Part shown: positions 1 to 5,280 of the stretch, piece after piece
Numbering within the stretch: position 1 is the stretch's first letter
Layout of the letters: each line of letters starts with the position of its first letter
Assembly: GCA_902491135.1 (NCBI GenBank)
Contig: CABUGR010000102.1
Span: 1 to 5,280 of the forward strand
Origin: an uncultured Collinsella sp.
Lineage (GTDB): Bacteria; Actinomycetota; Coriobacteriia; Coriobacteriales; Coriobacteriaceae
Direction of reading: 5' to 3'
Length of the DNA: 5,280 nucleotides
Notes under the pieces: model-generated
What the model saw: the letters and a program-made list of their open reading frames with translations, nothing else
Told to the model about the DNA's origin: nothing
Databases searched by the model: none
Position numbers and translations under genes: made by a program

Positions 1-1071
1 TACGGCGCCATGAGCCTGTTCTGGTTCGTGGGCGTCCACGGCCCCTCGATCGTCGAGCCCGCCATCGCCGCCGCTCTCGTTGCCAACATGACCGACAACC
101 TGGCTGCGTTCCAGGCTGGCCAGCACGCTTCCGCTGTCCTGACCCAGGGTGCCCAGTACTTCGTCGTCTGCATGGGTGGCACCGGCGCCACGCTCGTCCT
201 GGTCTTTATGTTCTGCTTCCTGGCCAAGTCCCAGGAGATGCGCGCCGTCGGTAAGGCCGCCATCGTCCCCGTGTGCTTTGCCGTCAACGAGCCGCTGCTG
301 TTCGCCGCACCCATCGTGCTCAATCCCGTCTTCTTTGTCCCGTTTGTCTTTGCCCCGATCGCCAACATCTGGATCCTCAAGATCTTTATCGACTTCTTGG
401 GCATGAACGGCTTTATGTACACCCTGCCCTGGACCGTCCCCGGCCCCATCGGCACCATCATGGGCCTGGGCTTCCAGCCGCTCGCCTTTGTGATGCTCGC
501 CCTTATCCTGGTCGTCGACTTCGTTCTGTACTACCCGTTCTTCCGTGCCTATGACGCCCAGAAGTGCGCCGAGGAGGCCGAGATTTCCCAAGAGGAGCTC
601 GCCGCCAAGAACGCCGAGAAGGCCGCCAAGCTCAACGATGCCTTCCAGGGCAAGGCTGACGCCGAGAGCGTTGCCGCCGGCGCTGCTGCCGAGGCCGTGA
701 AGGCCGACGCCCCCGCCGCTGTCGCCACTGAGGCAACGACCGCCAGCGACCTCAACGGCAAGCGCGTGCTCGTGCTCTGCCAGGGCGGCGGCACCTCGGG
801 CCTGCTCGCCAACGCGCTGGCCAAGGCTGCCAAGGAGCGCGGCATCAATCTTGAGACCGCTGCCGAGGCCTATGGCAACCACGTGGACATGCTCCCCGAC
901 TTTGACCTGGTCGTCCTGGCCCCGCAGGCCGCCAGCTACTTGGCCGACCTGCAAAAGGACTGCGAGCGCGTGGGCAACAAATGCGTCGCCTGCCGCGGTA
1001 AGCAGTACATCGAGCTCTCCCAGAACGGCGACAAGTCTCTCGCCTTCGTAAGCGAGCAACTCTCGAAGTAA
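1..1071 (+). CDS. lacE: PTS lactose/cellobiose-family permease EIICB, C-terminal part (partial at left edge)
   Basis: Membrane sugar transporter that phosphorylates its substrate during uptake; the closest recognisable type is the lactose permease LacE. The frame is open from base 1, so the ATG at position 10 is internal. Of 356 visible residues, about 1-183 are the hydrophobic EIIC channel domain. It has the GVHG motif (His13) and the NEP motif (Glu97). Their 84-residue spacing equals that of the sugar-contacting His250 and Glu334 of the family structure ChbC, as I recall it, so about 235 residues lie outside the window. Residues about 184-250 form a charged, then Ala-rich linker. From about 254 comes a lactose-type EIIB domain, VLVLCQGGGTSG, whose Cys260 is the expected phosphorylated residue, ending in the family pattern NALAKAA...APQ...QYI. 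The EIIC-EIIB fusion order and the downstream lacG favour lactose over cellobiose. No EIIA is present. Family assignment is firm; substrate is inferred. Confidence 0.9.
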   Translation, partial: YGAMSLFWFVGVHGPSIVEPAIAAALVANMTDNLAAFQAGQHASAVLTQGAQYFVVCMGGTGATLVLVFMFCFLAKSQEMRAVGKAAIVPVCFAVNEPLLFAAPIVLNPVFFVPFVFAPIANIWILKIFIDFLGMNGFMYTLPWTVPGPIGTIMGLGFQPLAFVMLALILVVDFVLYYPFFRAYDAQKCAEEAEISQEELAAKNAEKAAKLNDAFQGKADAESVAAGAAAEAVKADAPAAVATEATTASDLNGKRVLVLCQGGGTSGLLANALAKAAKERGINLETAAEAYGNHVDMLPDFDLVVLAPQAASYLADLQKDCERVGNKCVACRGKQYIELSQNGDKSLAFVSEQLSK

Positions 1072-1080
1072 GTAACGCTC

Positions 1081-1114
1081 AGGGCCAGCCGACCATCCAA
1101 GACCGGCTGGCCCT
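1081..1114 (+). terminator. Intercistronic hairpin between lacE and lacG, possible weak terminator or processing site
   Basis: A perfect 11-bp GC-rich inverted repeat (AGGGCCAGCCG at 1081-1091 with its complement at 1104-1114) encloses a 12-nt loop and begins 9 nt after the lacE stop. The following bases, TTCGATTTAG, are only modestly T-rich, so full termination is doubtful. It ends 23 nt before the lacG start. It could lower read-through into lacG, or it could protect the lacE mRNA end. The hairpin is seen directly; its role is inferred. Confidence 0.6.
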
Positions 1115-1137
1115 TCGATTTAGACGATTGGATCATC

Positions 1138-2577
1138 ATGTCCGTTAACCCCGCTAGCGTCACCAACCCGCCTGCGCAGTTTCCCGAGGACTTTGTCTTT
1201 GGCGGCGCCACCGCTGCCTACCAGGTAGAGGGCGAGACCCGCACCCACGGTAAGGGCAAGGTTGCCTGGGACGACTTCTTGGAGGCCCAGGGGCGCTTCT
1301 CCCCCGATCCCGCTTCGGACTTCTACAACCAGTACCCCGTCGACTTGGAGCTGTGCGAGGAGTTCGGTATCAACGGCATCCGCCTCTCCATCGCCTGGAG
1401 CCGCATCTTCCCCAACGGTACCGGCGAAATCAACCCCGAGGGTGTCCAGTTCTACCACGACCTCTTCGCCGAGTGCCACAAGCACCACGTTGAGCCGTTT
1501 GTCACGCTGCATCACTTCGATACGCCGCTTCCCCTCTTTGAGAAGGGCGACTTCCTCAACCGCGAGACCATCGACGCCTTTGTGGACTTTGCCACCTTCT
1601 GCTTTAAGGAGTACGCCGACCAGGTAACCTACTGGTTCACCTTTAACGAGATCTGGGCCGACGCCTCCAACACCTACATTGAGGGCACCTTCCCCGGTGG
1701 CGTCAAGGCGCATCTGGCCGAGGCCTTCCAGTGCGAGCACAACATGATGCTCGCCCACGCCAAGGCCGTGCTGGCCTTCCACAACGGCGGCTTTAAGGGC
1801 AAGATCGGCGTCATTCAGTCGCTGGAGTTTAAGTATCCGCTCAACGAGAACGACCCCGCCGACATCAAAGCCGCCAACAACGAGCACGTGCTGCAGAACC
1901 AGTTTCTGCTCGACGCCACCTTCCGCGGCGACTATGCCCCCGACACCCTCGAGTGCGCCAACCGCCTGGCTGCCGTCTCAGGCGGCACCATCGAGATCCT
2001 GGACGAGGACCTCGAGATTATGCGCGAGGCCGCGCTCTACAACGACTACCTGGGCGTTAACAACTACCAGTGCCGCTTCTTGAAGGCTTACGATGGCGAG
2101 AACGACCTGCACCACAACGGTACGGGCGAGAAGGGCACCGGCCGCTGGCGCGTTAAGGGTATTGGCGAGCATGTGAACAAGCCTGGTATCCCCACCACCG
2201 ACTGGGACTGGATCATCTATCCCGAGGGCCTGTTCGATCTGCTCGTCTACATTAAGCAGCGCTACCCCAACTACAAGCAGATCTTCATCACCGAGAACGG
2301 CATGGGCTACAAGGACCCCTACAAGGACGGTTTTGTGGACGACCAGCCGCGCATCGACTACATCGAGCAGCACCTGCGCTGGTTGCTCAAGGCCATGGAG
2401 GTTGGCGTCAACGTAGGCGGCTACTTCCTGTGGAGCCTGCAGGATCAGTTCTCCTGGACCAATGGCTACAACAAGCGTTACGGCTTCTTCTACGTTGACT
2501 TTGAAACCCAGAAGCGCACGCCCAAGGCAAGCGCATACTGGTATAAGCACGTGGCGCAGACCCGTCGTCTGGACTAG
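1138..2577 (+). CDS. lacG: 6-phospho-beta-galactosidase, glycoside hydrolase family 1
   Basis: Cytoplasmic enzyme that cleaves lactose 6'-phosphate, delivered by the PTS permease, to galactose 6-phosphate and glucose. The 479-residue product is full length for the family (LacG is about 470) and single-domain. Seen: the N-terminal GH1 signature FGGATAAYQVEG (residues 21-32), TLHHFDTP (123-130), the acid/base in TFNE (Glu171) and the nucleophile in ITENG (Glu386). The phosphate-binding stretch SWTNGYNKRY (439-448) keeps Ser439, Lys446 and Tyr448. Trp440 sits where LacG enzymes carry the tryptophan (Trp429 in Lactococcus) linked to galactose over glucose preference. The start is set by the ATG at 1138, which has only a weak GGA 5 nt upstream; the first 15 residues are a poorly conserved extension. 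It lies 66 nt after lacE on the same strand, so the two are probably co-transcribed. No frameshift or missing key residue. Confidence 0.95.
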   Translation: MSVNPASVTNPPAQFPEDFVFGGATAAYQVEGETRTHGKGKVAWDDFLEAQGRFSPDPASDFYNQYPVDLELCEEFGINGIRLSIAWSRIFPNGTGEINPEGVQFYHDLFAECHKHHVEPFVTLHHFDTPLPLFEKGDFLNRETIDAFVDFATFCFKEYADQVTYWFTFNEIWADASNTYIEGTFPGGVKAHLAEAFQCEHNMMLAHAKAVLAFHNGGFKGKIGVIQSLEFKYPLNENDPADIKAANNEHVLQNQFLLDATFRGDYAPDTLECANRLAAVSGGTIEILDEDLEIMREAALYNDYLGVNNYQCRFLKAYDGENDLHHNGTGEKGTGRWRVKGIGEHVNKPGIPTTDWDWIIYPEGLFDLLVYIKQRYPNYKQIFITENGMGYKDPYKDGFVDDQPRIDYIEQHLRWLLKAMEVGVNVGGYFLWSLQDQFSWTNGYNKRYGFFYVDFETQKRTPKASAYWYKHVAQTRRLD

Positions 2578-2637
2578 CGGCTTGCGACGAGCGGTTGGCG
2601 GAATTGCACCGCCCACATAACCTGTCCCCATTTCTCA

Positions 2638-2681
2638 GCCGGGGGCGGCACGTCACACGGCGCGCCGCCCCCGGCCTTTTT
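2638..2681 (+). terminator. Rho-independent terminator after lacG
   Basis: A perfect 12-bp stem of nearly pure G+C (GCCGGGGGCGGC at 2638-2649, complement at 2664-2675) with a 14-nt loop is followed by C and five T residues (2677-2681). It lies 60 nt past the lacG stop, as expected for the end of a lacE-lacG transcript. On the opposite strand no T tract follows the stem, so it should act mainly in the + direction. Confidence 0.88.
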
Positions 2682-2697
2682 GGGCGGTTCGGGGTCC

Positions 2698-2762
2698 GTT
2701 TGTCTCAATCTGTAACATCTAGCCGAGTTTTTGGGTCCTAGCTGTTACAGATTGAGACGAAC
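2698..2762. repeat. Palindromic intergenic element A, well preserved
   Basis: Near-perfect inverted repeat. The arms GTCTCAATCTGTAACA (2702-2717) and its exact complement (2743-2758) extend outward by four more pairs, one of them G-T, to give a 20-bp stem. After a single mismatch an inner CTAG/CTAG stem (2719-2722 with 2738-2741) continues the fold, leaving a T-rich loop with TTTTT at 2728-2732. No T tract follows on either strand, so it is not a standard terminator. It sits between the 3' ends of convergent genes. No open frame or transposase is associated. The style suggests a REP-like repeat family, but copy number outside the window is unknown. Confidence 0.75.
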
Positions 2763-2778
2763 AGGATTGCTCTTTCCG

Positions 2779-2843
2779 AAGAATCTAAATCTGTAACACG
2801 TAGCCCGCTTTTGACCGTCTACCTGTTACAAATCGAGACAGAC
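2779..2843. repeat. Palindromic intergenic element B, diverged copy of element A
   Basis: Aligns with element A at a fixed offset of 81 bp without gaps; 43 of 65 positions are identical by my count. The core TGTAACA (2792-2798) and TGTTACA (2824-2830) are unchanged and the spacing between them is the same 25 nt. The outer arms have decayed: the left arm differs from the 16-base arm of element A at two positions, and the right arm at two. The inner 4-bp stem (2800-2803 with 2819-2822) is kept, although its first pair has switched from C-G to G-C. It ends 10 nt before the stop codon of the convergent repressor gene, so it would lie in that gene's 3' untranslated region. Confidence 0.68.
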
Positions 2844-2853
2844 GGAGTAGGAC

Positions 2854-3882
2854 CTAACCCCGTATGTCCCTAACAGTCGAGCGTTCGACCAGCGTGCTCG
2901 GCACATGAATCGCCTCGATAGACGAGCTCTCTCCAATCGCCGCCTCAAACGCAAGCTTACCGACACCGCGCAAATCAAATCGCAGCGTCGTCAGCCGATT
3001 GTGAGGAACAAGTCCCTCGAGTGCGTCGTCGATACCAACCACGCTCACGTCGTCGGGCACGGACAGGCCCGCGTTCTCGAGCGCGGCGATAACGCCCAGC
3101 GCCATCTGGTCATTTGCCGCAAGCACGGCAGTCGGCGTCTGCGACCCGCCGGCAAGCACCTCGGCCGCAATCCGCTCGCCCATGGCGTACCCACTGTCCG
3201 CACTCCAATCGCCACGCAGCATCGGAGCGGCATCGACATGAGCACGACCCAGCGTATCGCGCCAACCGGCCTCACGAAAACGCGAGGAAATCGAGTTTTC
3301 CGGACCCGCCACAAACCGCATATTCGAGTGACCATGTTCCAGCAGATAATTGGTCAACAGCTCGCACGAACCATACTGGTCGGAGTCGATCGTCGTGCAG
3401 CGCGGATGCGCATACATGGACAGGATGACCGTTCGCACTCCCGGCTGGGGAACAAACTCCTCAAAATCGGGAGCCATGCGGTTCATGTTGAGAATCATGC
3501 CGTCGACGGGTCGCTCGACCATGCGGCGCGAGGCATCGGCAAGTGCATAGGGCTTGTCGCCGCCCATCTCGATCATAGTGACGGCAAAATCATGCTCGCG
3601 CGCCGCTTGCATGATACCCTCGAGCGTCGCCAGGTTACCGACACGTGTGATGTTGTACATGCACAGGCCAATAGAACGATACGACCCGCCGCGCAACGCC
3701 GCTCCAGCAAAATTGGGACGAAAGCCCAGCTCTTCCATGGCGGCCAGCACACGCTTGCGCGTCTTTTCCGTCACGTTGGGCATACCGTTGACCACGCGAG
3801 ACACAGTCTGGCGGCTCACGCCAGCGAGCGCCGCAACCTCTGCCGCGCTCGCCGAACGACCATTCCTTGTCTGCTGATCCAT
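2854..3882 (-). CDS. LacI/GalR-family transcriptional repressor, lac-repressor-like, probably galactoside-responsive
   Basis: DNA-binding repressor. From the chosen ATG (3882) the product has 342 residues, usual for the family. Residues about 13-33 are the LacI helix-turn-helix (EVAALAGVSRQTVSRVVNG), with recognition helix RQTVSR beside E. coli LacI YQTVSR. LGFRPN and the hinge helix follow, ending at Leu63, the residue that in this family wedges into a central CpG of the operator. Residues about 70-342 form a periplasmic-binding-protein-like sugar domain. Against E. coli LacI the inducer residues Arg197, Trp220, Asn246 and Asp274 match Arg203, Trp226 (GDWSA), Asn257 (ANDQMALG) and Asp285 (VVGIDD). 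The Asp149 counterpart appears to be Ser155. An in-frame ATG at 3939 and a GTG at 3891 are alternative starts. The ATG at 3882 fits family N-terminal length but has a GGAAGG only 1 nt away; the GTG has a better-spaced AGCAGG. Divergent from the second glycosidase gene and probably autoregulated. Confidence 0.92.
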   Translation of the reverse strand: MDQQTRNGRSASAAEVAALAGVSRQTVSRVVNGMPNVTEKTRKRVLAAMEELGFRPNFAGAALRGGSYRSIGLCMYNITRVGNLATLEGIMQAAREHDFAVTMIEMGGDKPYALADASRRMVERPVDGMILNMNRMAPDFEEFVPQPGVRTVILSMYAHPRCTTIDSDQYGSCELLTNYLLEHGHSNMRFVAGPENSISSRFREAGWRDTLGRAHVDAAPMLRGDWSADSGYAMGERIAAEVLAGGSQTPTAVLAANDQMALGVIAALENAGLSVPDDVSVVGIDDALEGLVPHNRLTTLRFDLRGVGKLAFEAAIGESSSIEAIHVPSTLVERSTVRDIRG

Positions 3883-3943
3883 GCCTTCCACGCTAACCTG
3901 CTTCCCAACTATTCCCCGCGCCCATGGCGCATCGTACATACAT

Positions 3944-3957
3944 TGATAACGTGCTCA
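3944..3957. promoter_or_regulatory. Operator-like site O1 (TGATAACGTGCTCA), repressor-gene side
   Basis: One of three copies of a 14-bp sequence of form TGnnnACGTnnnCA with a central CpG, the layout of LacI/GalR-family operators. It lies about 7-20 nt after the predicted transcription start of the repressor gene, where a bound repressor would block its own transcription. Sequence similarity among the copies is seen; binding is inferred. Confidence 0.6.
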
Positions 3958-3969
3958 TGATACCCGAGC

Positions 3970-3999
3970 CATATACCACAACATGAAAACTTCTGTCAA
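3970..3999 (-). promoter_or_regulatory. Promoter of the LacI-family repressor gene
   Basis: Read on the minus strand, a perfect TTGACA -35 box (3994-3999) is followed after 18 bp by a TATATG -10 box (3970-3975); shifting by one gives GTATAT with 17 bp. Predicted transcription starts near 3963. This leaves a leader of about 80 nt to the ATG at 3882, or about 24 nt to the alternative ATG at 3939. Operator-like site O1 lies just inside the transcript. Confidence 0.6.
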
Positions 4000-4075
4000 T
4001 CAAAACCGCTTACCGAACAAATACAACCGTTCGCAGCTGTTTGAAGTTGTTTTGTTTCTATACATCCCAGCCGGA

Positions 4076-4089
4076 TGTTAACGTGCTGA
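4076..4089. promoter_or_regulatory. Operator-like site O2 (TGTTAACGTGCTGA)
   Basis: Second copy of the 14-bp site; it differs from O1 at two bases (third and thirteenth). Its centre is 132 bp from the centre of O1 and 22 bp, about two helical turns, from that of O3. A possible -10 box TATACA at 4059-4064 for the second glycosidase gene would start transcription near 4071, placing O2 at about +6, nearly the same offset as O1 has to the repressor promoter. The matching -35 box is poor (CTGTTT at 4037-4042), so the promoter itself is uncertain. Confidence 0.6.
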
Positions 4090-4097
4090 TTGTCAAA

Positions 4098-4111
4098 TGT
4101 TCACGTGCTCA
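4098..4111. promoter_or_regulatory. Operator-like site O3 (TGTTCACGTGCTCA)
   Basis: Third copy, in the same orientation as O1 and O2, with the shared core ACGTGCT. It is 8 bp beyond the end of O2, so two repressor dimers could sit on the same face of the helix. About 120 nt of leader lies between this site and the glycosidase start, in which I see no clear riboswitch or antiterminator fold. Confidence 0.55.
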
Positions 4112-4232
4112 TTTTGGTTCTAATCATTTTAAGATAGTGTTTATCGGGCTTTTTCACCGCTGAACGCTAACCAGGGAGCCTCCTGAGCGCAAACGCACAA
4201 TATCGAACAGCGAGACGAGAGGATGTATGCAT

Positions 4233-5280
4233 ATGTCTTTGCTAAACCGCGTACAGCAGCTGCCGAAGGGCTTTGTTTGGGGCGCCGCAACCGCCGCGTA
4301 CCAAACGGAAGGTTCCACGAAGGTGGCAGGCAAGGGTAAGACCATGTGGGACGATTACCTTGTCGCCCAGGGTCGCTTTTTGCCCGACCCGGCCAGTGAT
4401 TTCTACAACCGCTACGAGGAGGATATCCGCCTTTCTGCCGAGCATGGACTCAACGCCATTCGTGTGTCCATCGCCTGGACCCGCATCTTCCCCAACGGCG
4501 ACGATGCCGAACCCCTCGCCGAGGGCGTTAAGCACTACCACGAGCTGTTCGCCTGCTGCAAAAAGTATGGCGTCGAGCCCTATGTGTCCCTGCATCACTT
4601 TGACTCCCCCGCCGCCCTGTTCAACCCGGGCGACTGGCTCAACCGCAAGACCGTCGACGCCTATGTGCGCTATGCCGAGTTCTGCTTCCGCGAGTTCCGC
4701 GAGGTCAAGAATTGGTTCACCATCAACGAGCTCATCAGCCTCTCGCACTCCCAATACATCCAAGGCAACTTCCCGCCCAACCATCACTTTGATGTGACGA
4801 GCGGCATCCAGAGCCAGCACAACGAGCTCGTTGCCCACGCCCGCGCCGTCAACCTGTATAAGGATCTTGACGAGACCGAGCACCTGGGCGGACGCATTGG
4901 CATGGTCAACGTCCTGACGCCGGCATATCCTGCCACCGACTCGCCCGCCGACCAGCACGCCGCCGACCTGTACAACGCCTTCTACACCGACTTCATCATG
5001 GACGGCGCCTTCCTGGGTCACTACTCCGCGCGCACCCTCTCACTCATCAACGAGATTCTGCGTGCCAACAACGCCACACTTACGGTTGAGGACAGCGACA
5101 TGGAGGAGCTCGCCAAGGCGGCGCCCCGCAACGATATGTTCGGCCTCAACTACTATCAGTCGGCGTTTATCGCCGCCTACGATGGCGAGTCCACCAACAG
5201 CTTTAACGGCACCGGAGACAAGGGCACCTCGTGCTTTAAGTTTAAGGGCGTCGGGCAGCAGGTCGATATGCCGGGTATCC
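4233..5280 (+). CDS. Second GH1 6-phospho-glycosidase, LacG-like (partial at right edge)
   Basis: Cytoplasmic GH1 enzyme, probably acting on 6-phospho-beta-galactosides; 349 full codons are visible and the frame is still open at the window end. Seen: KGFVWGAATAAYQTEG (residues 12-27), PASDFYNRY (53-61), SLHHFDSP (119-126) and the acid/base in TINE (Glu166). The late GTGDKGTSCFKFKGVGQ matches a LacG stretch (ATGDKGG...LKGVGQ in the staphylococcal enzyme). Expected beyond the edge are the nucleophile ITENG and the phosphate-binding SW..GY.KRY, so galactoside versus glucoside preference cannot be read. It is a clear but diverged paralogue of the upstream lacG. The start is ATG 4233 with AGAGG at 4218-4222, 10 nt upstream; ATG 4227, in frame two codons earlier, is only 4 nt from the same site and remains possible. 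Divergent from the repressor gene and preceded by operator-like sites O2 and O3, so probably its target. Confidence 0.9.
   Translation, partial: MSLLNRVQQLPKGFVWGAATAAYQTEGSTKVAGKGKTMWDDYLVAQGRFLPDPASDFYNRYEEDIRLSAEHGLNAIRVSIAWTRIFPNGDDAEPLAEGVKHYHELFACCKKYGVEPYVSLHHFDSPAALFNPGDWLNRKTVDAYVRYAEFCFREFREVKNWFTINELISLSHSQYIQGNFPPNHHFDVTSGIQSQHNELVAHARAVNLYKDLDETEHLGGRIGMVNVLTPAYPATDSPADQHAADLYNAFYTDFIMDGAFLGHYSARTLSLINEILRANNATLTVEDSDMEELAKAAPRNDMFGLNYYQSAFIAAYDGESTNSFNGTGDKGTSCFKFKGVGQQVDMPGI

Noticed and set aside
1120..1887. 255-codon open frame on the - strand inside lacG
   Set aside because: It lies opposite a complete, motif-bearing GH1 gene. The Val/Gly/Leu-rich translation is typical of the reverse complement of such genes.
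1881..1893. GAGCACGTGCTG inside lacG as a further operator
   Set aside because: It has the CACGTG core but lacks the outer TG...CA of the three intergenic copies, and it is explained by the codons for Glu-His-Val-Leu.
1978..2631. 217-codon open frame on the - strand over the end of lacG
   Set aside because: It is a shadow of lacG with no family resemblance, and it has no promoter.
2698..2843. Palindromes as an insertion sequence, CRISPR array or ordinary terminator pair for the repressor gene
   Set aside because: There is no transposase frame or target duplication, and no run of equal repeats with unique spacers. Neither strand shows a T tract after the stems.
2905..3960. Long open frame (351 codons) on the + strand opposite the repressor gene
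   Set aside because: It is an antisense shadow of a well-recognised LacI-family gene in GC-rich DNA. It is Arg/His/Thr-rich with no recognisable domain and no ribosome site.
4090..4124. TTGTCA (4090-4095) with TCTAAT (4119-4124) as the promoter of the second glycosidase gene
   Set aside because: The 23-bp spacing is too long for a normal housekeeping promoter.
4242..5021. 259-codon open frame on the - strand opposite the second glycosidase
   Set aside because: Same reason as the frame inside lacG; its composition mirrors that frame, as expected for shadows of two paralogues.

Overview
The window is a GC-rich stretch from a bacterium that imports and splits lactose or related beta-galactosides by the phosphotransferase (PTS) route. 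The proteins are of the lactococcal/staphylococcal LacE and LacG type. High GC together with gene types common in Gram-positive gut anaerobes suggests a high-GC actinobacterium of the Coriobacteriia, with Collinsella a good guess. That placement is inference from composition and protein style; no rRNA or other marker is present.

Layout: (1) 1-1071 (+), the 3' part of a lactose-family PTS permease, EIIC joined to EIIB (lacE-like), cut by the left edge. (2) 1081-1114, a perfect 11-bp hairpin between the genes. (3) 1138-2577 (+), a complete 6-phospho-beta-galactosidase (lacG). (4) 2638-2681, a strong intrinsic terminator. (5) 2698-2843, two related palindromic elements set exactly 81 bp apart. 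(6) 2854-3882 (-), a LacI/GalR-family repressor with a lac-repressor-like sugar pocket, convergent with lacG. (7) 3940-4232, an AT-richer divergent control region with a good promoter for the repressor and three copies of a 14-bp operator-like sequence with a central CpG. (8) 4233-5280 (+), a second GH1 6-phospho-glycosidase resembling LacG, cut by the right edge.

How it fits together: the permease takes up the sugar and phosphorylates it at the 6-position of the galactosyl unit. LacG then splits the phosphodisaccharide inside the cell into galactose 6-phosphate and an aglycone. The repressor probably senses a galactoside or phosphogalactoside, and it probably controls itself and the second glycosidase through the three operator copies. 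Not seen here: EIIA (lacF), the tagatose-6-phosphate genes, and the promoter of the lacE-lacG unit.

The genes themselves are ordinary carbohydrate-use genes. The parts that merit a second look are non-coding: the operator set, and the paired palindromes with a compensated base-pair change. I found no sign of a novel defence, mobile or biosynthetic system.
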